DNA of 58,890 nucleotides from Eubacterium pyruvativorans (lineage in GTDB: Bacteria; Bacillota; Clostridia; Peptostreptococcales; Anaerovoracaceae), in the NCBI RefSeq assembly GCF_900102225.1, contig NZ_FNBF01000010.1, positions 1-58,890 on the forward strand. The letters run 5' to 3'. Shown piece by piece: positions 18,009 through 26,777 of the stretch. How positions within the stretch are numbered: position 1 is the stretch's first letter; every line of letters begins with the position of its first letter. The translations under genes and the position numbers were made by a program. The notes below the pieces were generated by a model. It did not search any database. It saw only the letters and a list, made by a program, of their open reading frames with translations, and had not been told where the DNA came from.

Positions 18009-18056
18009 GAAAAAGGGACCGCATTCCCGGATTTTCATTCTCCGGGATGGGGTCCC
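18009..18056 (-). terminator. Intrinsic terminator of asnS
   Basis: On the minus strand GGGACCCCATCCCGG (18056-18042) pairs with CCGGGAATGCGGTCCC (18030-18015), with a small mismatch. TTTTTC follows (A-run 18009-18014), 65 nt past the asnS stop. Confidence 0.85.
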
Positions 18057-18121
18057 TCTTTCCGGCAGGGCTGGTTCTGCCCCGCTGTCCGGCGCACCTT
18101 ATCTGTGCGGTGTCCGGCGTA

Positions 18122-19522
18122 TTAGAACTCGGCGTTCTTCGGTGTTCTCGGGAACGGAAGAACGTCCCGGATGTTGCCCATGCCGGTTGCATACATGATC
18201 ATGCGCTCGAAGCCCAGTCCGAAACCGGAGTGGGTTACGCCGCCGTACTTACGCAGCTCCAGGTACCACCAGTAATCCGCTTCATCCATGCCCAGTTCCC
18301 GGATCCGCTCCTTCAGCACGTCGTACCGTTCTTCTCTCTGGCTGCCGCCGATGATCTCGCCGATTCCCGGTACCAGCATGTCGCAGGCCGCCACGGTCTT
18401 GCCGTCTTCGTTCGCTCTCATGTAGAAGGCCTTGATTTCTTTCGGATAATCGGTGACGAAAATCGGTTTTTTGAAGATCTGCTCCGTGAGATACCGTTCG
18501 TGTTCCGTCGCCAGATCCACGCCCCAGTACACCGGGTACTGGAAGTCTGCACCGCTTTTCTCCAGAAGTTCTACCGCCTCTGTGTAGGTGACCCGCTGGA
18601 AATCGGAGTTCACCACATGGTGGAGACGATCCAGAAGCCCCTTGTCGATGAACTTGTTGAAGAACTCCATTTCCTCCGGTGCCTTCTCCATGACATAGTT
18701 CAGAATGTACTTCACCATGTCTTCGGCCACATCCATCATGTCGTTGAGATCAGCGAAGGCCATTTCCGGTTCGATCATCCAGAATTCAGAGGCATGGCGG
18801 GTGGTGTTGGAATCCTCCGCCCGGAAAGTCGGTCCGAAGGTATAAATATTCCGGAACGCATGGGCGAAGATTTCACCTTCCAGCTGACCGCTGACGGTGA
18901 GGTTCGCTTTCTTCCCGAAGAAATCCCGGCTGTAATCCACCGCACCGTCCTCGGTGCGCGGCGGATTATCCAGATCCAGAGTGGTAACCTGGAACATTTC
19001 GCCGGCTCCTTCTGCATCGCTGGCGGTGATCAGCGGAGTGTGAACGTAGACGAAATTTCTTTCCTGGAAGAACTGATGGATGGCGTACGCCACCAGAGAG
19101 CGGACGCGGAATACCGCCTGGAACGTGTTGCTCCGCGGACGGAGATGGGCGATTTCCCGGAGGAATTCCATGCTGTGCCGCTTATTCTGCAGCGGATAAT
19201 CCGGGTCCGACGGCCCCTCCACAACGATTTCCTTTGCATGGACTTCGAAAGGCTGCTTCGCCTCCGGTGTCAGAACCAGGGTGCCCGTGACACGGACGGC
19301 GGAGGACAGAGCCAGCCCCGCAATCTCCCCGTAATTATCAATGGCATCCGCTTCATAAACTACCTGTACCGGTTTGAAAAAAGATCCGTCATTCAGCGCA
19401 ATGAAGCCGAACTTGTTGGAACTGCGGTTCTGTCTGACCCAGCCACGCACGGTGATTTCACGATCCGCATATTTCTCAGGCTCCTGATGGATGGCTCTGA
19501 GTTCGATATCCTTGATTTCCAT
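18122..19522 (-). CDS. asnS: Asparaginyl-tRNA synthetase
   Basis: Class IIb synthetase charging tRNA-Asn. The 466-aa protein has the N-terminal OB-fold anticodon-binding domain ([20 protein letters not shown]). Motif 2 is in [22 protein letters not shown], and motif 3 is in [22 protein letters not shown], with the terminal [11 protein letters not shown] typical of AsnRS. The start at 19522 follows AAGGGGAATCGAAAG. It is divergent from malQ and ends in a clear terminator, so it appears monocistronic. Confidence 0.97.
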   Translation of the reverse strand: MEIKDIELRAIHQEPEKYADREITVRGWVRQNRSSNKFGFIALNDGSFFKPVQVVYEADAIDNYGEIAGLALSSAVRVTGTLVLTPEAKQPFEVHAKEIVVEGPSDPDYPLQNKRHSMEFLREIAHLRPRSNTFQAVFRVRSLVAYAIHQFFQERNFVYVHTPLITASDAEGAGEMFQVTTLDLDNPPRTEDGAVDYSRDFFGKKANLTVSGQLEGEIFAHAFRNIYTFGPTFRAEDSNTTRHASEFWMIEPEMAFADLNDMMDVAEDMVKYILNYVMEKAPEEMEFFNKFIDKGLLDRLHHVVNSDFQRVTYTEAVELLEKSGADFQYPVYWGVDLATEHERYLTEQIFKKPIFVTDYPKEIKAFYMRANEDGKTVAACDMLVPGIGEIIGGSQREERYDVLKERIRELGMDEADYWWYLELRKYGGVTHSGFGLGFERMIMYATGMGNIRDVLPFPRTPKNAEF

Positions 19523-19723
19523 CTTTCGATTCCCCTTGTGTATTACTGATGCTCCGCCTGACGCGGTTTACTAAACTAAAATAGTATATCACAGGAAACC
19601 GGATTCCGTAAAGTATCCGGGCACGCCCCGCCCCATTCCGGCCCAGAAGTTCCTTCTACCCGCCCCGGGTGTTCAATGATACAATGGTGGAAACGACTGT
19701 CAAGAAAAAGAGAAAGGCACCCT

Positions 19724-21301
19724 ATGACCCACTCCAACATCGAAAAAAACAACGCAACCCGTTCCGCCGGCATTCTCCTCCCGGTTTTCTCTCTCCCTTC
19801 CCGTTACGGCGCCGGATGCTTCTCCCGGGAGGCCTACGCCTTCATCGACCGGCTGCATGATGCGGGCCAGCGCTACTGGCAGATCCTCCCCCTGAATCCC
19901 GCCGGCAACGGGGACTCCCCCTACATGTCCGATGCTGCCTTCGCCGGCAACCACTACTTCATCAGCCCCGACGATCTGGCGGCCCGCGGGCTGCTGACTG
20001 CAGCTGAGCTGGATGAGGCGGCCGGGGCGTATGACGATGCCCGCAGGGAATGGACAAAAAATCACCCGGATGACCCGGCCGCCATCTGTTACACCGCCTC
20101 GAACGAAGTCCGGGACACACTCTACCGCACCGCCTTCCGCCGCTGGAGAGCACAGCCGGCGGAGGGCGGATTTCTGGATTTCACGCTGCAGAACGAAGAC
20201 TGGCTGGATGACGCCTGTCTCTTCCGTCTGATTCAGGAAGAACAGGGGGAATCCCCCTGGGCGGACTGGCCGGAGGGGCTCCGGGACCGAGACCTGGAAA
20301 CGATGGATTCCTTTGTCTCTTCTCACCGGGAAGATCTTCTCTATCTGAAATGGCTCCAGTATGAATTCCAGCAGGAATGGCAGCGGATCCGGGAATATGC
20401 GTCGGACCGGCAGGTGGAAATTATCGGTGACATCCCGATCTACGTCGCGCTGGAAAGTGCGGACTGCTGGGCACATCCGGAAATTTTCCAGCTGGGAGAG
20501 GACCGGAAACCTGTCGCCGTAGCCGGGTGCCCGCCGGATGCATTTTCGGAAGAGGGGCAGCTGTGGGGCAATCCGCTTTATGACTGGGACGGAAATACGG
20601 AGGCGGTGCTGGACTGGTGGCTTTTCCGCATGGCACGGGCATCCGTTCTCTACGACGTGATCCGCATCGACCATTTCCGCGGACTGGCTTCCTACTACGC
20701 CATTCCCGCTGCGGCATCCTCTGCGCTGAACGGCCGCTGGGTTCCCGGCCCCGGCATGAAACTGTTCCGGACCATCGAGAATGCACTGGGAAAGATCCGC
20801 TTCATTGCGGAAGACCTGGGATTCCTGACCGATGACGTCTACGAGCTGATACAGGAAACCGGATATCCCGGCATGAAAGTGCTGCAGTTTGCCTTCGATT
20901 CCGGCGAGGACAATCCGTATCTTCCCCAAAATTACAAGACCGACCGATCCGTGGTCTACACCGGCACCCATGACAACGACACTTCCCGGGGCTGGTACCG
21001 TAAACTGCCGGAGTGGGAACAGGATTTCGTATCCCGGACCCTGGGGACGGTCCGAGGCGGAGATACATACCGGATTCCGGAAGAATACCTGGCCCACCTG
21101 CTCATCCGTCTGGCGATGAACAGCCGATGCCGCCTGGCGGTGATCCCGATGCAGGACTGGCTGAATCTGGACAGCCGGGCCCGGCTGAATACCCCGGGGA
21201 TTCCGAAAGGAAGCTGGCGCTGGCAGATGGAAGCGGAGGCATTCACCCCGGAACTGGCCCGCACCATCCGCACCATTACGGAAGAATACGGGAGACGCTG
21301 A
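19724..21301 (+). CDS. malQ: 4-alpha-glucanotransferase (amylomaltase, GH77)
   Basis: Transfers maltooligosaccharide segments between alpha-1,4-glucans, freeing glucose and lengthening donors for phosphorylase. The 525-aa protein opens with AGILLPVFSLPSRYGAGCF and has QRYWQILPLNPAGNGDSPYM. The catalytic-domain motifs IRIDHFRGLASYYAIPA (nucleophile Asp), IAEDLGFLTDDV (acid/base Glu) and VYTGTHDNDTSRGWY are all present. I chose the ATG at 19724 (AAAGGCACCCT upstream); the frame is open 16 codons earlier. It is monocistronic by layout but functionally belongs with the glycogen locus 2-16 kb downstream. The thiD promoter begins 13 nt after its stop. Confidence 0.96.
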   Translation: MTHSNIEKNNATRSAGILLPVFSLPSRYGAGCFSREAYAFIDRLHDAGQRYWQILPLNPAGNGDSPYMSDAAFAGNHYFISPDDLAARGLLTAAELDEAAGAYDDARREWTKNHPDDPAAICYTASNEVRDTLYRTAFRRWRAQPAEGGFLDFTLQNEDWLDDACLFRLIQEEQGESPWADWPEGLRDRDLETMDSFVSSHREDLLYLKWLQYEFQQEWQRIREYASDRQVEIIGDIPIYVALESADCWAHPEIFQLGEDRKPVAVAGCPPDAFSEEGQLWGNPLYDWDGNTEAVLDWWLFRMARASVLYDVIRIDHFRGLASYYAIPAAASSALNGRWVPGPGMKLFRTIENALGKIRFIAEDLGFLTDDVYELIQETGYPGMKVLQFAFDSGEDNPYLPQNYKTDRSVVYTGTHDNDTSRGWYRKLPEWEQDFVSRTLGTVRGGDTYRIPEEYLAHLLIRLAMNSRCRLAVIPMQDWLNLDSRARLNTPGIPKGSWRWQMEAEAFTPELARTIRTITEEYGRR

Positions 21302-21314
21302 TGCCGCCCTCACC

Positions 21315-21342
21315 TTGACATCAGAATGCCCCATACTATAAT
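21315..21342 (+). promoter_or_regulatory. Promoter of the TPP riboswitch-thiD unit
   Basis: Perfect consensus hexamers TTGACA (21315-21320) and TATAAT (21337-21342) with a 16-bp spacer. Transcription would begin at about 21349, at the riboswitch aptamer. Confidence 0.88.
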
Positions 21343-21348
21343 GAGGTT

Positions 21349-21429
21349 AAGAGGGGGCTCGAAAGGGCTGAGAGTGGACGCAGTTCCTGACCTGTGACCT
21401 GATTTGGATAATGCCAACGCAGGGAAATG
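21349..21429 (+). ncRNA. TPP (THI-box) riboswitch
   Basis: The conserved thi-box elements appear in order: GGGGGCTCGAAAGGGCTGAGA (P1/P2 with the CUGAGA pyrimidine-sensor loop), then GACCTGTGACCTGATTTGG and GATAATGCCAACGCAGGGAA. They match the consensus ACCUGAUCUGGAUAAUGCCAGCGUAGGGAA. Thiamine pyrophosphate binding is expected to favour the terminator at 21449-21479 and switch off thiD. Confidence 0.95.
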
Positions 21430-21448
21430 ATGAGGAGTATTTTCTTTT

Positions 21449-21479
21449 CGTGCGATCCGGTCCGGTTCGCACGTTTTTT
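21449..21479 (+). terminator. Riboswitch-controlled terminator
   Basis: CGTGCGA (21449-21455) pairs with TCGCACG (21467-21473) around TCCGGTCCGGT, directly followed by TTTTTT. The stem lies 20 nt after the TPP aptamer and 45 nt before the thiD start, the usual expression-platform position. Confidence 0.9.
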
Positions 21480-21524
21480 CTTGCGGCTACTGCGGCTACG
21501 TAGAAAAGAGAATGGAGGACGCAT

Positions 21525-22352
21525 ATGAAAACAGTACTAAGCATTGCGGGCAGTGATTCCAGCGGCGGCGCCGGAATTCAGGCGGATCTCAAAACCATCA
21601 CCATGAACGGTGCCTATGGGATGACCGCCGTCACCGCACTGACCGCACAGAATACCACCGGTGTAACCGATATCATGAACGTGACACCGGACTTTCTCGC
21701 AGAAGAACTGGATGCGGTTTTCACCGATATCCGGCCGGACGCCGTGAAAATCGGCATGGTTTCCGAAGCAGAACTGATCCGGGTCATCGCCCGGAAACTG
21801 AAGGAATACCGGGCCTCCCATATTGTGCTCGATCCCGTCATGGTGGCAACCAGCGGAGCAAAACTGATCAGCGATGATGCCATCTCATCCCTGACCGAAT
21901 ACCTCCTGCCCCTGGCGGAACTGATCACGCCGAACATTCCGGAAGCGGAGCAGCTCTCGGGCAGAGCCATCACCTCCGAAGAAGACATGATTACCGCCGC
22001 CCGGGAAATCTCCAGCCGGTACGGATGCTGCACCCTTCTGAAGGGCGGCCACAGCCTGAACGATGCAAACGACCTGCTCTGCAGAGACGGTGAAATACTC
22101 TGGTTCCGGGGAAAGCGCATCCACAACCCGAACACCCACGGAACAGGATGCACCCTTTCCAGCGCCATTGCCGCCAACCTGGCGAAAGGATTCCCACTGG
22201 ACGATTCTGTGGGCCGGGCGAAAGAATATATCTCCGGCGCACTGGGCGCCATGCTGGATCTGGGGAAGGGCTCCGGTCCGATGAACCACGCATTCAGCCT
22301 GAGCGGAAAATACGCAGAGGAAGCGCCCGGCGCATCATTGCCTATTCATTAA
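21525..22352 (+). CDS. thiD: Hydroxymethylpyrimidine/phosphomethylpyrimidine kinase
   Basis: Phosphorylates HMP and HMP-phosphate to HMP-PP, the pyrimidine precursor of thiamine. The 275-aa ribokinase-like protein starts MKTVLSIAGSDSSGGAGIQAD (HMP-binding loop). It contains DAVKIGMVSEAELI, VLDPVMVATSGAKLI and the anion-hole motif NTHGTGCTLSSAIAANLAKG. The ATG at 21525 follows AATGGAGGACGCAT. It stands alone: no thiE, thiM or transporter lies next to it, so it probably serves scavenging of HMP with partners elsewhere. Controlled by the upstream TPP riboswitch. Confidence 0.97.
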   Translation: MKTVLSIAGSDSSGGAGIQADLKTITMNGAYGMTAVTALTAQNTTGVTDIMNVTPDFLAEELDAVFTDIRPDAVKIGMVSEAELIRVIARKLKEYRASHIVLDPVMVATSGAKLISDDAISSLTEYLLPLAELITPNIPEAEQLSGRAITSEEDMITAAREISSRYGCCTLLKGGHSLNDANDLLCRDGEILWFRGKRIHNPNTHGTGCTLSSAIAANLAKGFPLDDSVGRAKEYISGALGAMLDLGKGSGPMNHAFSLSGKYAEEAPGASLPIH

Positions 22353-22974
22353 GATGCGGGGGCGGGTTCCGGCCGGTCACACCATGGTCTGCAGCGGCCG
22401 GGCGGGTGCGAAATTCGAGTTTTTCCGGATTTCGCACTCGAATTGCTTCGGTTTCGATCCAGCTGTGCGGCGGCCGGAAATTCACAGGTGCGGAAAAACA
22501 AAAAATCCTGTTTTCGCACCCGGCCGATCCGGGCACGAATTGAATAATCAGCGCTAATTATCTGCGGATGCATAATGACACAGGAATATCAGTCAATATT
22601 CACCCGACAGAGAGAATCATCCGCAAAGCGGAGATTCAGAAACGCCATCCCCGAGGTGTTTGGATTTTCATTCAATTACCCAGATACCGATGCGCCATCA
22701 CATAGTGCGGAAATGAACATTTCTGCCCATTCCGCACCTTCAGACCGCCGGTGAATATTTAATTCAAGATTAAATTTGATTTTCGCACCCTGGCATCCGC
22801 CAATTCAGGTGCGGAAACGGGGAAAATGGCCATTCCGCACCTTGCGGCAATATACAACCACGATTCGTGTACAATTCGCCCGTCTGCGGCAATGCATGGA
22901 TTCACAATCGCAGTTTGTATACAATCTTCACGACTCAACCTGCGCAACTCAACCCATACACCCACCATACCAAC
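22353..22974. repeat. Gene-free gap with several dispersed hairpin repeats
   Basis: No supported gene. At least four members of the dispersed hairpin family lie here. GTGCGAAAT/ATTTCGCAC is at 22406-22437, a GGTGCGGAAAA...TTTTCGCACC stem at 22487-22520, GTGCGGAAATG/CATTCCGCAC at 22705-22737 and GGTGCGGAA/TTCCGCACC at 22808-22841. The last is followed by the 30-nt block at 22848-22877 shared with copy 1, then by TTTGTATACAATC at 22914-22926. A lone half-site TTTTCGCACC ends at about 22790. A 59-codon open frame at 22575-22754 has no RBS and runs through a hairpin, so I do not call it. Confidence 0.7.
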
Positions 22975-23025
22975 AGAGGCCGCTGCGGAACCGATTTTCA
23001 TTTCATCGTTTCCGCAGCGGCCTCT
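22975..23025 (-). terminator. Long perfect hairpin after the GH13-mutase gene
   Basis: AGAGGCCGCTGCGGAA (22975-22990) is perfectly complementary to TTCCGCAGCGGCCTCT (23010-23025), a 16-bp stem 15 nt past the gene's stop. No U-run follows on the minus strand (GTTGGTATGG), so termination may depend on the very stable stem or the hairpin may protect the 3' end. Its sequence shares the CTGCGGAA core with the dispersed hairpins. Confidence 0.6.
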
Positions 23026-23039
23026 TGATTCATCTTTCC

Positions 23040-26000
23040 TTACTGGCCCAGCAGCGCTGTGCCGTCCGCTGTCACAGCTTCCAGCCGTGCCTCGGCATCC
23101 TCCCGGTTTTCTCCCCGGACCATAACATAAAACTTAACCTTCGGCTCTGTCCCCGACGGCCGGATCACCGCCGCACACTGCTCTTCCAGTTCGTAGAAGA
23201 GCACGTTGCTGGACGGAAGTCCCGTCGGTTCTGTGCTGCCGTCGGTCAGATCCCGGATTTCACCGCTCTGGTAATCCCTGACCCGAAGCACCTTCAGACC
23301 GCCGAACGTCTTCGGCGGGTCCAGCCGGAGATCCGACATCATCTTTGCCATCTTCTCCGGACCGTCGAACCCTTCCACAGTGTGGGAGACGACTTTTTCC
23401 CGGAACCATCCGTACTGCTCGTACAGCGCCTGCAGGGCCTCATACAGATTCATACCCTTTGTGTGGTAATAGCATGCCATTTCTGCGGTCAGCATGGAGG
23501 CTACCACAGCGTCTTTGTCCCGGGCGTAGGTGCCCGCCAGGTAGCCGTTGCTTTCCTCGAAACCGAACAGGAAGGAATAGTCGCCGGAGGCCAGGAATTC
23601 CTTGATCTTCTCTCCGATGTACTTGAATCCCGTCAGGGTCTCGAAGAGTTTCACGCCGTTGTCCGCCGCCACCCGGTTCGCCATGGTGGTGGAAACAATG
23701 CTCTTCACCGCCGCAGCATTCTCCGGAAGGGTTCCGTTCTCCCGCCGGGCCCGGATCAGGTAATCCAGCAGCAGGACGCCCAGCTGGTTGCCGCTCAGGG
23801 ACTGGTACTCTTCACCGTTGCGAACCACGATGCCGCACCGGTCCCCGTCCGGGTCCGTGCCGATGATCAGATCCACGTTATTCGCCCTGGCCATATCGAT
23901 GGCGATGGCGAATCCCTCCACGAACTCCGGATTCGGGGACTTCACTGTCGGGAAATTCCCGTCGATCACCATCTGCTCCTGCACGGTCAGCACATGTTTC
24001 ATACCCAGCCGACGCAGCACTTCCGGCACCAGACGGTAGCCGCTGCCGTGGAACGGTGTGTAAATAATCGTCAGATCCTCCGCCGCTTCCTTTACATACC
24101 GGTCGCCCACTTTCTGTTCCAGCACTTTCTCCAGATATTTCTCGTCCATGGACCGATCCAGCATGGTGATCAGACCCCGGGCTTTCCCGTCTTCCGGATC
24201 CATGGTCTTCACATCATCGAAAATGTCCAGTTTCTCCATCTGTGCGGAAACTTCCGCCGCATGCTCCGGCGGCAGCTGGGCCCCGTCGGACCAGTAGACC
24301 TTGTACCCGTTGTACTCTTTCGTATTGTGGCTGGCCGTGATGTTGATGCCGGCGATGGACCCGGTCTCCCGCAGGGCAAAGGACAGTTCCGGAGTCGGCC
24401 GGAGTTCGTCGAACAGGTTCACGTGAATTCCGTTGGCCGCCAGCACCCCTGCCGCTTCCGACGCAAACAGAGGGCTGTTGTTCCGGGAATCGTAAGCGAT
24501 CGTCACGCCGCCGCCCACATCCTCACCACAGGACAGGATCAGGTTCGCCAGCCCCTGGGTGGCATAGCGGACGGTGTACACGTTCATTCCGTTGAGTCCC
24601 GCCCGCATGATACCCCGAAGGCCCGCCGTTCCGAAGGACAGCATGGCGGTAAACCGTTCCTCGATTTCTTTCTCATCGGACGAGAGGGCTTCCAGTTCTT
24701 TTTTTGTCCTTTCATCCACCGCCGGACTGCCCAGCCACTTCTCATAATTCTCTCTGTATGACATATCCTCTCCTTCTTTCTTCTGTTCCGGGGCAGTGCG
24801 CCGGGTCAGCAGCCGCAGATCCCCGGGCGCCATCAGAACATCATCCTGAAACGACGCCCCGGTCAGCAGGTCCGTCCAGATGCCCGGAACCAGCAGACTT
24901 TCTTCCACGGATCCGGCGTTCACCGCCGTGACAGCCTGATCATTTCCGTCCCACCGGACGAAAGCATACAGTCCGCCGTCGGTCTGCAGGGTGGCGTACT
25001 TTCCCGTCCGGTAAACCGGCATTGAGCGGCGGATCCGGATGATCTCCCGGTACCAGGATTCAATCTCGGCATCTTCTTCCCCCCAGGGGAAGCACTTCCG
25101 GTTGAAGGGATCCCGATACCCCTCCAGCCCCGCTTCGTCACCGTAATACACGCAGGGAACCCCCGGCAGCGTCATCTGCAGCAGCACCGCCGCTTTCAGC
25201 CGCTTCACCCCGGTCCGCCGTTCTTCCGGCGTCATCACTTCCGCAGCCTGCTGCTGCCGGGTCGGGTTTTCGCCCAGATCCTTCCCGCCCAGCACAGTCA
25301 GGATCCGCTCCGTATCGTGGGTACCCAGAATGTTCATGACACAGTTCATGACCTCCGGGGGATAATGCTCCCCGATGGTTTCCACCATCTCCGCCAGTTT
25401 CCGGGCGTCTCCGCTCAGCAGGAAATCGATGATGCCGGTGCGGAAAGGGTAGTTCATAACGGAATCCAGCTTGTCCCCTTCGAAGTAGTTCTTCCGTTCG
25501 CTGTAGGCGATCTTGGAGGACGCATCCTCCCAGACTTCTCCCATGAGCAGCGCATCCGGTTTCTCGGTTTTGACCGCTTCCGCCAGCTTCTTCAGGAAGG
25601 AGTTCGGCAGTTCATCCGCCACATCCAGCCGCCAGCCGCTGACCCCGTCCCGGAGCCAGTGCCGGGCCACGCCGTCCGGGCCGCAGATGAAGGAGATGTA
25701 GTCCTGGTTTTCTTTGTTAATCCGGGGCAGGGTGTCAATGCCCCACCAGGTTTCGTACTGCTCATACTGATGGAAGTAATACCAGGAACGGTAGGGGGAA
25801 TCCGGATGACCGTAAGCGCCGTCGGTGCCGCCGTAAGTGCCGTACCGGTCGAAATACTTCGAGTCAGAACCCGTATGGGAGAACACCCCGTCCAGCATGA
25901 TCCGAATGCCCCGCTTTCCGGCTTCCCGGCACAGCTGCTTCAGATCTTTCTCCGTGCCGAACATGGGATCCACCCGCATGTAGTCCGCCGTATCGTACTT

Positions 26001-26651
26001 GTGATTCGAATACGCTTCGAAGATCGGGCTCAGATACAGACAGGTCACGCCCAGATCCTGAAGATAAGGCAGTTTCTCGATAATCCCCTGCAGATTGCCG
26101 CCGAAGAAATCGTTGTTCAGAATCCTGCCGCTGCTGTCCGGCCGGTAGCCCGGCATGCCGCCCCAGTCTTCCCGGGTCACCTTTCCGTTCTCCCGCACAT
26201 ACGGCCCGCTGTGGGCGAATCGGTCCACGAAAATGTGGTAAATCACGCCCCCTTCCAGCCAGGAAGGCGCCGGATACTTCCGGCGGTATACTGTCTGCTG
26301 CCAGGCCTCCGGGGACGCCTGAATTTCCGCCCGGTTCTGTTCTGCCGAACGGCCCACACTGATCCAGTCCTCCTTCGTCCGGAAGACGAAGCTGTACCAG
26401 TACAGCCCGGTGTCCTGAATCGTAACGGCAGTCTGAAAACGGTAATATCCGTCCGCACTCCGCCCGATGTTCTCCATCGGATAATCTGCCGTGCTGTGAT
26501 TGCGGTCGAATTCGACGATCAGTTTCCCGCAGGAGGGCTCCAGCGCCTCATCCACAAGTACCCGGAACCAGACTTTCGTGCCGGAAGGCACGGCGCCCAC
26601 CGGCATCCGGAACCGGGGATCTCTCGAATCAAATAAAACTGGTGACTTCAT
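23040..26651 (-). CDS. GH13 neopullulanase-type glycosidase fused to phosphoglucomutase
   Basis: A single 1203-aa frame encodes two enzymes. Residues 1 to about 625 form a GH13 glycosidase. It has an N-terminal CBM34-like beta domain, then DGVFSHTG (252-261 region), nucleophile Asp343 in GWRLDVADE, acid/base Glu372 in MGEVWEDA, and His445-Asp446 in LGTHDTER. Residues 630-1203 are a complete alpha-D-phosphohexomutase: active-site Ser in TASHNTKEYNGYK, metal loop GTDPDGDRCG, sugar loop EESNGYL and phosphate loop RPSGTEPKVKFY. The first would cut alpha-glucans; the second interconverts glucose-1- and glucose-6-phosphate, linking GlgP and GlgC to glycolysis. The start at 26651 follows AGAAAGGAATT. 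A strong internal RBS and ATG at the junction (24764) suggest the mutase can also be made separately. Last gene of the glgB-glgC-glgD unit. Confidence 0.93.
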   Translation of the reverse strand: MKSPVLFDSRDPRFRMPVGAVPSGTKVWFRVLVDEALEPSCGKLIVEFDRNHSTADYPMENIGRSADGYYRFQTAVTIQDTGLYWYSFVFRTKEDWISVGRSAEQNRAEIQASPEAWQQTVYRRKYPAPSWLEGGVIYHIFVDRFAHSGPYVRENGKVTREDWGGMPGYRPDSSGRILNNDFFGGNLQGIIEKLPYLQDLGVTCLYLSPIFEAYSNHKYDTADYMRVDPMFGTEKDLKQLCREAGKRGIRIMLDGVFSHTGSDSKYFDRYGTYGGTDGAYGHPDSPYRSWYYFHQYEQYETWWGIDTLPRINKENQDYISFICGPDGVARHWLRDGVSGWRLDVADELPNSFLKKLAEAVKTEKPDALLMGEVWEDASSKIAYSERKNYFEGDKLDSVMNYPFRTGIIDFLLSGDARKLAEMVETIGEHYPPEVMNCVMNILGTHDTERILTVLGGKDLGENPTRQQQAAEVMTPEERRTGVKRLKAAVLLQMTLPGVPCVYYGDEAGLEGYRDPFNRKCFPWGEEDAEIESWYREIIRIRRSMPVYRTGKYATLQTDGGLYAFVRWDGNDQAVTAVNAGSVEESLLVPGIWTDLLTGASFQDDVLMAPGDLRLLTRRTAPEQKKEGEDMSYRENYEKWLGSPAVDERTKKELEALSSDEKEIEERFTAMLSFGTAGLRGIMRAGLNGMNVYTVRYATQGLANLILSCGEDVGGGVTIAYDSRNNSPLFASEAAGVLAANGIHVNLFDELRPTPELSFALRETGSIAGINITASHNTKEYNGYKVYWSDGAQLPPEHAAEVSAQMEKLDIFDDVKTMDPEDGKARGLITMLDRSMDEKYLEKVLEQKVGDRYVKEAAEDLTIIYTPFHGSGYRLVPEVLRRLGMKHVLTVQEQMVIDGNFPTVKSPNPEFVEGFAIAIDMARANNVDLIIGTDPDGDRCGIVVRNGEEYQSLSGNQLGVLLLDYLIRARRENGTLPENAAAVKSIVSTTMANRVAADNGVKLFETLTGFKYIGEKIKEFLASGDYSFLFGFEESNGYLAGTYARDKDAVVASMLTAEMACYYHTKGMNLYEALQALYEQYGWFREKVVSHTVEGFDGPEKMAKMMSDLRLDPPKTFGGLKVLRVRDYQSGEIRDLTDGSTEPTGLPSSNVLFYELEEQCAAVIRPSGTEPKVKFYVMVRGENREDAEARLEAVTADGTALLGQ
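24762..24780 (-). promoter_or_regulatory. Internal ribosome binding site and start for the mutase half
   Basis: On the minus strand AAGAAGGAGAGGAT immediately precedes an in-frame ATG (24764-24762) that opens MSYRENYEKWL, the normal beginning of a phosphoglucomutase. Translation from here would give a free 574-aa mutase. The spacing (AAGGAG, 5 nt, ATG) is ideal, as expected if two adjacent genes became fused by loss of one stop codon. Confidence 0.7.
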
Positions 26652-26777
26652 AATTCCTTTCTGCCCTGAGGCATTGCTTTTCTACCGACTGAGAATCCGG
26701 GTGAATCGGAATTCCCGGGCGTTACGCACAGTCCGGGCCTTCCTCACGCCGGCCTTCTCCTCGCTCCGGGCCTTCCG

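Noticed and set aside
19700-21334. 544-codon minus-strand frame opposite malQ
   Set aside because: Antisense shadow of a confirmed GH77 gene driven by high GC content.
22575-22754. 59-codon plus-strand open frame
   Set aside because: No Shine-Dalgarno, and its 3' third is a dispersed hairpin repeat.
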